DNA from: Petrosia ficiformis
Taxonomy: Eukaryota > Porifera > Demospongiae > Haplosclerida > Petrosiidae
Assembly (NCBI GenBank): GCA_947044365.1
Contig: OX345638.1
Coordinates: forward strand, 5,344,201-5,408,200
Length of the DNA: 64,000 nucleotides
Reading direction: 5' to 3'
Part shown: in pieces, positions 24,401-33,485 of the stretch
Layout of the letters: each line of letters starts with the position of its first letter
Position numbering within the stretch: position 1 is the first letter of the stretch
The notes under the pieces: model-generated
The model's input: the letters and a program-made list of their open reading frames with translations, nothing else
Databases searched by the model: none
Told to the model about the DNA's origin: nothing
Position numbers and translations under genes: made by a program

Positions 24401-25130
24401 ACCATTACAGTATCATGTATTATAGTTATGCATAACTTTTAATACCTTGTTGCATAATGAATTACCTTAAAAACAAATTAATTTCAATCTGCTTCTATCA
24501 AAAACAATCTCGTAGTTACAAATTACGAGTGAGTAAATTGTAATGCTCATACTGATGAAGAAATATAATATATGTAGAATAATTATAGATAACTATGTGT
24601 AATATAGGTAACAGAGCTGGTGCAAATTCTCGCTTATTGTGCTGCTCCACTATGTCGAAGACAAATGCATAATAACTTCAACGGTGAATGGATTTACAAA
24701 TGAAACCACCATGGAGAATTGTGTTGATTGGAAGGGAGGTATGTGGATTAGTATATAAGCTACAATCATATCATAGCACAGTAAACCTTAGACCTAGGAT
24801 TGAAGTAAATTAATTTATATCCGAGGAACCTGCACTTGGTATGCTTATATAACAATGTTATAATGAGCTAAAACAATGGCTCTTCAAGTAATATGAGATA
24901 TTACATTTTGAAGAAACACCCTCAACATGGGGATCAAAATGAACATCTAATAACAATAAGTTATATCTGTCTATTTATGTATCACCAAAAAATAACAAAC
25001 ACTGTTTATAATACTGTTTTGATACACAAACTGCAAGAGATAAGTTATAACAATCACTTTTACAAATATAATCTTTACATTTAGTACTATAACATTTCTA
25101 GCAGGTTATTTATAATATGATTGCAATATT
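21484..25130. other. Upstream region of the filamin gene, MITEs and conserved block
   Basis: No gene recognised. A foldback MITE lies at 22195-22355 and a longer MITE at 22415-22850. A ~190 bp block at 23278-23470 (GGGGTTCCCCAGGATTTTCC) is conserved at 46090-46250 but carries stops and is not assigned. The whole stretch has a counterpart at 44330-46980. The filamin promoter should lie at its left edge. Confidence 0.5.
22415..22850. mobile_element. MITE copy, GGCCCATAGGCC variant
   Basis: The left end is GTATTCCTATGATTGCTTTG; the right end reads CCCGTGGGAAAGCAATCATA and then GGGCCATA. The internal CCTTAACTACGTATACAATG mark is present. Its orthologous copy in the duplicate is 45205-45650, so this insertion predates the segmental duplication. 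Confidence 0.7.
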
Positions 25131-25134
25131 TTAC

Positions 25135-25395
25135 TAACCTTGTAGTCTTTTCGAGCTTGTATCATCCAATCGCCACGGGCTTGGACTGTGTAAGAAGGCG
25201 GGTCTTGTATAATCTATAATACTCATGGGGGTGCGGCTCTCGTTATTAGGGGAGTAGCATATATATAGTCGTCCCAGCCCCACCTCCTATGAGGGACCCG
25301 GACTAGGTATGGTTCATTTTTCAAAGCTGGGACCCCGCGTTGTGAAAAGGAGGGCCTGATCTTGTTGACGTTCGGCGTTATACATAACAAGATTC
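25135..25395 (+). promoter_or_regulatory. GC-richer block upstream of the CCCH gene, also upstream of both GTPase genes
   Basis: GTAAGAAGGCGGGTCTTGTA...CTCATGGGGGTG...GGCTCTCGTTATTAGG recurs, diverged, at about 31600-31690 and 46975-47095. In every case it lies upstream of a plus-strand gene. It is clearly more GC-rich than its surroundings and sits immediately before the CCCH ATG here. The promoter role is inferred; it could simply mark a duplication boundary. Confidence 0.35.
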
Positions 25396-25483
25396 ATGGC
25401 AAGGAGGAACCAGGTTTGTAGATTCTATCTTCAGGGAAGATGTAAGTATGGAAACAGATGTCACAATATACATCCACAACCAG
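25396..25483 (+). CDS. CCCH zinc-finger protein, exon 1
   Basis: The ATG at 25396 opens MARRNQVCRFYLQGRCKYGN, followed by RCHNIHP. The spacing C-x7-C-x5-C-x3-H is a complete CCCH zinc finger right at the N-terminus, as in NUP42/NUPL2-type nucleoporins and some RNA-binding proteins. CCCH fingers bind RNA or mediate protein contacts. 88 nt run to CAACCAG|GTATAT (phase 1). Without splicing the frame stops within a few codons, so splicing is expected. Two downstream exon sets fit the phase: 26807-26856 plus 27468-27614, or 29572-29648 plus 29771-29836. The NUP42 link rests only on the finger's position and sequence. Confidence 0.7.
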
Positions 25484-26806
25484 GTATATTCATCAGATGT
25501 CGTTTCTAAATAGAAATCAAGGGGGTAGGAAGATCATTTTAGTTGGCGGTGCTACAATCTGTATGTCCCATTTCAGTTGTGTTTTGTGATTATTATCAAG
25601 CTCTGTGAGAATGAACGATTCACATTAAATTATTATTGTTTGTACTAGTTAATCAAATTTCCCAGTAAGTAATTGACTCTCCTTTCATTTAACGAAGCAA
25701 ATTCTTTTGCTATTTTACACAAGTCAAGTTTGTCAGTTCTATCATTATGAACGTACAACAACAATAGATTGTTCAGCCTACAATTGGTCATTGTACTCCT
25801 CAGGTATGTTTTAAGCCTGCATAAGGAGGAACAAGACCTTTTTGCAGGTTCAGCTGAATTTGAATCATCAACTGAGAAACTTGAATAGAGGTCAACTTTT
25901 TCTGAGCCATTTTCTAACTCATTTACAGCTGCTTTTCTAACTCAATCACAGTTAGTCATGTGTGACTGAGTGTGACATCACAACAATCTTCCTAAAAAAT
26001 CTTGCACCACACTTCTTGCTAATGAGTTAATTGACATGTATATGTACGTATGTAATCATGATTTTGTTGCAATTCACTACTAAGCAGTGTTTGATTGATA
26101 GTGGATTAATGATTTAAAATGAAATGCAGCACCATAATAATTACCGGCACTAAAAAGAAGCGGTGCTACAGCATCCTTTGCAAGTTGCAACCCCCTTTCT
26201 TACCCCCCTGGAAATGTTTTATGTAAGGCAGCGAGACCAGTATATTATTCGCAAAACCTAAGGAACTCTGCTTACTGTAACACTAAAAGCTATGTAAGGA
26301 TGATGAATGACCTTGTTCAGATTGATACAATACCCTATAGTTTGGCGAATTTAGACATTGCTGGGACTCTGACAAATTTATACTTGTCCCTATTTGCCAG
26401 AACTCTATGCTTGTATAAAACTTTCAAATTGGTACATTTATATAACACATATAGATCAATGAATCATGAATTATATGTTATGATATAACTAATAATGGAG
26501 ATTCGTACCTGTTAGATTTCAGTCCACTATTTTGAATGCCACAAGTTGTGAGCATGTGCATTGGCTCTAGTTTTATATTTTAAATATAAACGTTGTATAT
26601 ACCAGTTTTATATTTTCTTTTATACCAATTGATTATTAAGTTTTTATAGCCCGTTAGACTAATTCTTGCAGGGCTGGTTACAATGTTTATATAATTATGT
26701 AATTACATTATTATAATATTTATATGTCATTATTAATTTACACAATAGTGTAACTATAATTATAATTATAGTAATAATAATTTAATTATATAAAGTTGTA
26801 CACTAG

Positions 26807-26856
26807 GAAATCAGAGAATTGAAAGTTTCCAACAATGGGAGGAAGAAGAGGAGGAA
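26807..26856 (+). CDS. CCCH gene, candidate exon 2 (Glu-rich)
   Basis: 50 nt between CACTAG|GA and GAGGAA|GTAAGC. After the split Gly codon it encodes NQRIESFQQWEEEEEE. The phase joins exon 1 upstream and 27468-27614 downstream with no stop. Confidence 0.5.
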
Positions 26857-27467
26857 GTAAGCTAGATTTAATCACCTAAAACATGTACATACTAAGGCAC
26901 ATTTATTTACTTAAGTATATATGTACATGTAGGTATGTATGTTATGAATGCAAGTACCTATAGATATCTATATGCATCCCTTCATCTTAAGAGCGTGTAT
27001 ACTTGGCTAGTATTTAATATGTATTGTTCAATCCATGCAAGTTTGTAATTATGTACATAAATAATAAAATAGAAATGCTCTGTACTAGTCAATAAATTAT
27101 AGTTACTTTAACACTTTTTTTGCAGTGATGCAGTGTTTATGTAAATCAATGCTGGGAGGAGTACCCAAATCAAGGCCTGACCAATCTTTGCAATTGAAAA
27201 TTAATACTACACATTAATTGTTAAAGAGATTTGCCTACATGTGGAATGTAATTTTCAATAATATCGTAGAAAAGAGTGAATACTTGATCATACCTTTCAT
27301 TAATGTAACTAAGAAGGCAAACATTTCGAACACACTTTGTACGCCCATGTTATTTAACCTTTTTTGTTTAGTTTCCCCCAGCCCCGTAAATACATATAAA
27401 TATGACTTTTATATTACTAATCATATAGCTGCAATTCTGTTTAGAAGTTACACAATTTCAACTGCAG

Positions 27468-27614
27468 GAATCTGATAGTAGTCTAGAGGAGATACATTCC
27501 AGAATACATGCACAAGGGTCAAGATTGGAGAGGACACGATCCCCAACAGATTTAGTGATACAGACACGATCCAGGTGGCAAACAGCTAATACTAGAGTAC
27601 AGATAATGAAGTAG
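27468..27614 (+). CDS. CCCH gene, candidate terminal exon
   Basis: Acceptor CAACTGCAG|GAA; 147 nt, 48 codons plus TAG. It encodes ESDSSLEEIHSRIHAQGS and an Arg/Thr-rich end. Joined with exons 1 and 2 it gives a 94 aa protein: CCCH finger, acidic segment, basic tail. No family was recognised for the tail. Confidence 0.5.
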   Translation, partial: ESDSSLEEIHSRIHAQGSRLERTRSPTDLVIQTRSRWQTANTRVQIMK

Positions 27615-27654
27615 CAAATACAGGTTATCAGCTAGAGATATGTAGAGATAGCTC

Positions 27655-27930
27655 AGAAAACAAGATAGAAAAAAGTATCCCTATAATTGCTTTCAGCCAC
27701 AATGTGGTGTATGACATTCAGTAATCAGTGACTTTCTCATGCCTGAAGCACAATCGCCTATTACAGTGCATATTCACTGTTACTTCTAAAGGTTGTTGTA
27801 AAACTTTATGAATATATTTCACCAGCTAAAACAGCTATTAGTCCAGTTTCTATGTAAGCTACAACCAGTCAATCATTTCTTCGAGGCTTTCTTCCTGCTC
27901 CTCGAGTGCGTCCTCTATTATGTGCCACTA
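27655..27930. mobile_element. MITE fragment, GGCCCGTAGGGCC family
   Basis: It starts AGAAAAAAGTATCCCTATAA and TTGCTTTC and continues with family interior sequence (TCCAGTTTCTATGTAAGCTA, CTTCCTGCTCCTCGAG). The distal terminus is missing. Confidence 0.6.
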
Positions 27931-28600
27931 CCATATGTGATGCAATATATTATATAATTTTACACTTTATTACATACATGGAGGCTTAGCATAATTCTAA
28001 GAAAGTCAATTGTTTGTTCATGCATTGACTTCACTTAAGATAACAAGAGGTTTATATTCATGTTCATTGAGACACTCAAGAAGACAAACGGACATAGTCA
28101 ATAATATATAATTATGACACAATTACACTAATGAATCCATGATGGAATTAAATAGTGCAGGAAATGAATAATGGTTAGAGCAACACAAAATAATTTCATT
28201 AAATTTCTCAAATCATGATTATAACGAATTTCGATTAACTATTAACTATATAAAATAGCATGCATTTCATTGTTTTTTAATGATTCATAGTGTTGTATTA
28301 AACTACCATAAGGTCATATTGTCACTCTATAATATTACAGGTGTATAAATTGTTATGCAATTATGTCTGAGTATTTATTTTTCAAACATCTGTACATTAA
28401 AGATATTGGCATTTAGTGTCAAGTAGTAGTGTTGAAATGAAACACAAAGAATAGTCATGTTATATTATAATGGATAATCAGTATAATTATATGCTTAATT
28501 TTAGACCTAATTACCAATAAATCTTGCAAATTTGCATGCTGTAAACAGTATTGAAGCTGTGACATAGTCCTGAGTGTCAAAAGTGTTGCTACACATCTGA
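27931..28600. other. No feature recognised
   Basis: AT-rich sequence with no exon-like frame or repeat match that I can support. Confidence 0.4.
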
Positions 28601-28603
28601 TTA

Positions 28604-28649
28604 TTATGGCCCGTAGGGCCATCCCTATAATTGCTTTCCACGGGGTTTA

Positions 28650-28697
<48 letters not shown>

Positions 28698-29150
28698 TTG
28701 TGTCACTTGCGCGACTATGCGTTGTATACGTAGTTAAGGAAGTTGCGTCATTCCCGGGGGCTCGGTCAATTAATGGGCGGTGGCGCGTAAAAGAACGCGC
28801 GTTTGAGCTACAGACCAGCCAGGAAGATTCAGAAAGGGTGTAAAACGGCTAATAACTGTTGTATATACATGTAGCAGAGAAACAGTATAGATATTATGCA
28901 AGAATCTTTAACAAGTAAGTATGATAAGTTGTTGAGTTTCAGACACGAGGAAGTCATCATTTAGAACCTTGAAGGAGTACCTCAGTCAGTTCATCAGACA
29001 TCTGTGTATTTAGACTGCAATTAGGCTTACACTTACGTCTTCAGGCCCCAGGAGTACACAGAAAGGTAGAGACACTAGTGCCATCAGCAATGCTTAATAC
29101 ACAGTCATCACAAAGCAAATATAGGGATGTTTTTTTCTCTATATACACTT
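28604..29150. mobile_element. MITE copy, GGCCCGTAGGGCC family, most complete
   Basis: It begins TATGGCCCGTAGGGCCATCC followed by CTATAATTGCTTTCCACGGG and ends with the inverted GCAAATATAGGGATG and TTTTTTTCTCTATATACA. The (AT)n tract at 28652-28694 sits just inside the left terminus. The interior has TGTATACGTAGTTAAGGAAG and GCTCGGTCAATTAATGGG. It is about 545 bp and non-coding; its transposase source is not in the window. Confidence 0.75.
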
Positions 29151-29571
29151 GTTATAATTATGATTCAATTAATGTTTTCAGCCATGATAATTCATTTGTT
29201 CTTGGAGTTATTACACTCAGCAAGAAGACATCATGATTCATTGCATATAGAGTTGAATTCCAGGAATAATAATCCATATTTAAACCATATATAGTCATTG
29301 GTTCTTGGAAATGTAATTAGTTATGATTTGATTTTCATTCTAAGAACATCTATAATTTGAATAATTATTTGATATTCATTATTTCATGGAATCCCATTTG
29401 GCATTAATCACTATAACTAGCTATAGAATTTTGTCTTAGGAATAATAATACAACTATATTTAATAATTGTAAAGATTCTGTGTAATGCAGTTCTTGGGAT
29501 TAACAATAAGAGGTAGTAAACTTTAATGATCAAGGTTGCTTTAGTATTATTGATTCAATTCCGTGTTGCAG

Positions 29572-29648
29572 AATTTGAAGATATAATTGAAAGAGCTTTA
29601 ATTAAGAGTGGAGTTAGTTCTGATGATACTTCAGAAGTACCAGTCCTG
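29572..29648 (+). CDS. Candidate penultimate exon, unrecognised protein
   Basis: Acceptor GTGTTGCAG|AATTTG; encodes FEDIIERALIKSGVSSDDTS and EVPVL, then a weak donor GTTTGG. It needs a phase-1 exon upstream. The CCCH exon 1 fits (G plus AA gives Glu), so a CCCH-FEDIIERA isoform is possible, or an intermediate exon was missed. Confidence 0.45.
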
Positions 29649-29770
29649 GTTTGGCATTATTATTAAACATAATATTATTTGTATTATTGTGTGCAATTAG
29701 CCACCCCCCTCGCCAATGTATTTATGACCTTATTACATCTATATACCTAAATTTGTATATATTATTGTAG

Positions 29771-29836
29771 AGTAGTCATGAATGGCCAATTGAACTTTCC
29801 AAATCAAGTGGTGTGTTGAGCAAGATTGAGAAATAA
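29771..29836 (+). CDS. Candidate terminal exon, unrecognised protein
   Basis: Acceptor TATTGTAG|AGTAGT; 21 codons (SSHEWPIELSKSSGVLSKIE, K) and TAA at 29834-29836. In phase with 29572-29648. No family recognised. Confidence 0.45.
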   Translation, partial: SSHEWPIELSKSSGVLSKIEK

Positions 29837-30239
29837 TGTTGGAAACGTGGAATTATGTCATGAATACAGTATTAATAAGATAATAATAATTATATTTTTC
29901 AATTTACAGTATCGCAAACTTATAATAATTATAATACATGTACTGATTGACTTTCACATGCACTATATAATTATTATGTTGTTAAAAATAATTATTTCCT
30001 TAATTATTCATTATTTTTTATATGTTTTGCACTATAATAATGTTATTTGCATTTTGACATCTACATTATGAATTATACTATAAAAAGAATAATAAAAAAA
30101 AACATTTTCAAATAAACAAAAGAAATGTAGGATATCAAAACAAAAAAAGCACACGAACAAGATTGGGATGGTACCTTAGCAGCAAAATTAAAATAACCAC
30201 TTCCATATAACCCTACATGAGTACAAGAATAATAACAAG
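29837..30239. other. No gene; AT-rich
   Basis: Strongly AT-rich. It probably includes the 3' UTR of the gene ending at 29836; no other feature can be supported. Confidence 0.4.
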
Positions 30240-30680
30240 TGTATATAGGGAAAAAACATCCCTATGATTGCTTTACAAATTTAAGTGAAGATAAAGTGTC
30301 CTTATGACTGCTTTGTGGTGTCCAGCATTCAGTAATCATAGCTGACTTTATCAAGCATGAAAGACAACAGCTTATTATAGTTATTATTTTGATTGTCTAC
30401 TCTCCTGACCTTTCAAAGAACCTTGTAGAACTTTAAGAATATATTTCAGGCAAAATAGCTAGCTATTAGTTCCAGTTTTCTTTCTGCTGGTCTGTAGAGC
30501 TCGAGCGCGCGTTCGTTTACGCACCACACCCATTAATTGACCGAGCCCCCGGAAATGACGCAACTTCCTTAACTACGTATACAACGCATACTCGCGCAAG
30601 TTGACACAAGAAAACATTATAATTATACATTAAACCCCGTTGAAAGTAATCATAGGGATGGCCCTACGAGCCATAAAAAT
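30240..30680. mobile_element. MITE copy, GGCCCGTAGGGCC family
   Basis: The left end TATATAGGGAAAAAACATCC has a partial tandem of the terminal motif (CCTATGATTGCTTT, then CCTTATGACTGCTTT). The right end is AGTAATCATAGGGATGGCCC and TACGAGCCATA. The interior ACTTCCTTAACTACGTATAC mark is present. It is non-coding. Confidence 0.7.
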
Positions 30681-32439
30681 GTTTTTTATTATTCTTGTTT
30701 CGATTCTATTTTTAAAGAATTCAGGTAAATTTGTGATCAAATACGTGATGACTATTCTGTTTCACTTACAGTACTGATATTTTCTGCAGGAACGGTGTCC
30801 AGAAGGAGACAGTACTCAACATTTACTGCAATATTATAATTATTTGTTATTACAATTCCTACATCCTCTTTCATTTTTGAACATGTTTCTATATGATAGT
30901 ATATTATTCTTGTTTCGATTCTTTTTAAATGACTCAGTGTTATTAGTTCAGAAGTTACTATTAATAACAGTAACTTCTGAACTCTCAATAACATGTGGTT
31001 ATCTAAACATACAGGCACTGTCAGGCAGGGCACTTCATATGTACTGATAATATTCAACAATAACTTAGGGACTGGTTGTTTCCAAAACGGACAAAGTGAA
31101 AGAATAATCTAGGATTTCGCTGAGAGCAGTGTTATGTTGTGCAATACTTTTCACAAGAATTATATATTAATTTTATTGTGTAATAGTCTACAACTTTCTT
31201 AGGTCGTGTAATACATGTTGTGTAATGCTCAATCTAGAATCTTTCATATTGTGTAATACTTATTTCTTGTGTTGCATAATCATTTCACTATATAAAACCA
31301 TTACAAAAGTGGTCAAGATTAACTTCCTTATAGTCATAGTACTAGTTAGTAGTTGGAGTAGAGTTGTTATTCAAGCTCGGTTGACATGGTCTGGATCAAG
31401 AACATTGAATTGTATGACATTATGCTATTGACATTTAGGGTCGAAGGAAAAAGTACAAAACCTTTATATATATGAATAGCGGGTATTGCTATAAATTTTG
31501 CAGGTTGCCCGATATTTAGCAGGAAAAGTTTTGTGGTTAACTTCAAAACCTCAAGAATGCGGGGCTGAATGTATGTGGGGCTATAACTTCAGTTGGGTGC
31601 TTATCTCAGCCAATCGTCAGCCTACCGAGTTATTGAGTAAGAAGGCGGGTCTTGTAAAATCCTCATAGGGGTGTGACTCTAATTATTAGGTTCAGCTTGA
31701 CATTCTTCCAAGATAGCTACATCTTTTGCGAAAACATCTGTTGCACCATTAGATATACCAAAAAAATGTCCAAAGTTGTTACTGTAGCAGATAACTAAAG
31801 TAGAATTTGAACGCAATAGCTAAACAAATTTCATAGATTGCACCATTATACAGTTGTTACAAAGAATTGTACAGAACTGTTCGTTAGCTATTTTTTGTCA
31901 GGATAAAGATTAACTTCTGATTTGTCTTGGGACGAAATTATAATTATTATAATCATGAGCTGGATCATTGTCCTTCATGTATACACTCAATGCATTACGT
32001 CATCATTATAACTGCTAGAGTGCAGTTGTTTACATATTGCTAGTAGAGCAGTTTCTATTTGTAGCTAGAAACTCGTAAATGGTTAGTTACATGAAGAAAC
32101 TGCCTAAATATTGTTGTGCAGGTGACAATTAACTATGAAACGCTAACAACTCTTGAAGAGAGAATATAATAGAGCCCCATTTAGATTTTTAAAATGCTGT
32201 AATTCTTTTTACAATGAATTCATATTTAGCTATATATCACATGCTAGCCTATAATATACATACATTCTCAAAGTGCAAGCTATAGTTAATAATGATTACA
32301 TAGTATTATAATCTTACAAAAGATTTTTATAAAAAGTATAGTATTATACGGACAAGAACTAGAATTTACATTAGTATTCTCGAGAAACATGGAAAGTCAA
32401 ATGAAAATATTTAAAACGTTTGCTTCAAGAAAATAAACC
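30681..32439. other. Intergenic; hairpin and start of tandem unit 1
   Basis: No gene recognised. A perfect 15 bp inverted repeat with a 9 nt loop lies at 30945-30983 (arm AGTTCAGAAGTTACT). From about 31600 the sequence matches 46975 onward (CAGCCAATCGTCAGCCTAC), marking the left end of duplicated unit 1. The match continues to about 32110 (GTTAGTTACATGAAGAAACT). Confidence 0.5.
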
Positions 32440-33035
32440 TGAAGCATGTGACTCTCAGTGAGTCAGAAATAGAACAATGTTGGACTTCCAATGATGATGA
32501 ACTGGTGAAAACCAACAAAAATAAAATAGATAAAGCATTCGATCTTAAAATGTCGGAAACAGTTTTGCAACTGAACAGATGTCCTGTTTTGTTATTCCAA
32601 TTATATACAGGCAACAGATTAAAATTATGTGTCAAGCAGACTCACCTTTTTATCTGGTACTCGACTGGAAGCATAAAGACACCACAAAATGGTATAAAGA
32701 TCCACCAATGGGCATACACAAGGTAAATGATGCTATTAAAATATTGTCAGAACATGCTAATCTTGCAGGGAGAAAAACAAACAACTCTGCAAGGAAAATA
32801 ATATGGAGACTATGTGTAGCTCTATAAATATCCCTGATAGCAGTGTCATTCAGCTTTCAGGACATCGAAACATATGCAGCTTCATTAAATGCATACAAGA
32901 AGCCGTCTGTTGTGCAACAAGAAGAGATCAGCAGTATGTTCAAAAAACACCTACACTCTGGTGAGCCACACCTTTCGCTTGGAGGAGCGAAGGGCATGGC
33001 TCGCCAGACTACTGTATTGTATGTACGTGCATAGC
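32440..33035 (+). pseudogene. Crypton-type tyrosine recombinase relic (KIAA1958/DUF3504-like)
   Basis: Three overlapping frames together spell the C-terminal catalytic half of a Crypton-derived tyrosine recombinase: CPV..., ADSPFYL, WYKDPPMGIHK, TNNSARK (catalytic Arg region), LSGHRN (His-x-x-Arg box) and LNAYKKPS (candidate catalytic Tyr). At least two frameshifts and a stop after VAL break it, so it is dead. No counterpart exists at the matching place in unit 2, so the insertion is private to unit 1, between about 32150 and 33060. Confidence 0.7.
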
Positions 33036-33059
33036 AGATCTAATACGCCAGACTGTTCA

Positions 33060-33461
33060 TTAGTGTAACTTCCATTCTTCTATATGTTCAATATCTTATC
33101 TTCAAGCAAAACATTTAGCAAACAATAGTACATGTGACCATGGCGAAAATACAAATCAGGTGACTATTTCTCAGGTGACTTTAGGAAGTCATATGACTTC
33201 CTCGCGTGGATCCGTTGTTTCCAACTCGCTTACCAGATAGGGCGTGTCACATATTTTTAGTGAAACAGACTTCACTTTTTACGAACGTCGATAAGGTTCT
33301 AGAGTGTTAGAGGTAAGAAAACCCAAAGCATAGCCTACATTACCTTTCATTACCAACAGGTTTTTCGCAACCTAACTTTAAAAAATCTATGATTATATTT
33401 TAGGGTACACTCTATGACTATAAAGGAAGCTAACTAGTCACTATTCATAATAGTATTAGCT
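33060..33461 (+). promoter_or_regulatory. Conserved 5' region and untranslated first exon of GTPase gene 1
   Basis: The block CATGTGACCATGGCGAAAAT, CAAATCAGGTGAC, TATGACTTCCTCGCG, GGGCGTGTCACAT is shared with 49580-49760 upstream of gene 2. It ends at AGTGTTAGAG|GTAAGAAA (33312). The following ~47 nt end in CCAACAG near 33359, so a short 5' UTR intron is likely. Conserved E-box-like CACATG/CAGGTGAC motifs are visible; transcription-factor identity is not known. Confidence 0.45.
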
Positions 33462-33485
33462 ATGACTGCATCAACAGTGATGGAG
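33462..33485 (+). CDS. GTPase gene 1, exon 1 (start)
   Basis: ATG ACT GCA TCA ACA GTG ATG GAG then GTAAG: eight codons, MTASTVME. The same ATG and exon are conserved in copy 2 (49924), which supports this start over the later Met in exon 2. The following intron is only 52 nt. Confidence 0.75.

Larger units (their letters stand above)
15040..25270. repeat. Segmental duplication, parental copy (I): filamin exons 3-1 and upstream DNA
   Basis: This stretch matches 39895-47100 and 59985-63457 in the same order and orientation: the GGGGCCACAAAAGCCACCAG block, the 67 bp tandem, the foldback MITE, the TACATG repeats, filamin exon 3, the TTTGGATTCCCCAACATAT block, exon 2, exon 1, the 22.4 kb MITE and the GTAAGAAGGCGGGTCTTGTA block near 25.19 kb. 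It is the parental copy because only here do the filamin exons continue into an intact gene. Confidence 0.8.

Noticed and set aside
30752..31060. Overlapping frames on both strands around a hairpin
   Set aside because: They are produced by the inverted repeat at 30945-30983 and similar near-repeats; no protein features.
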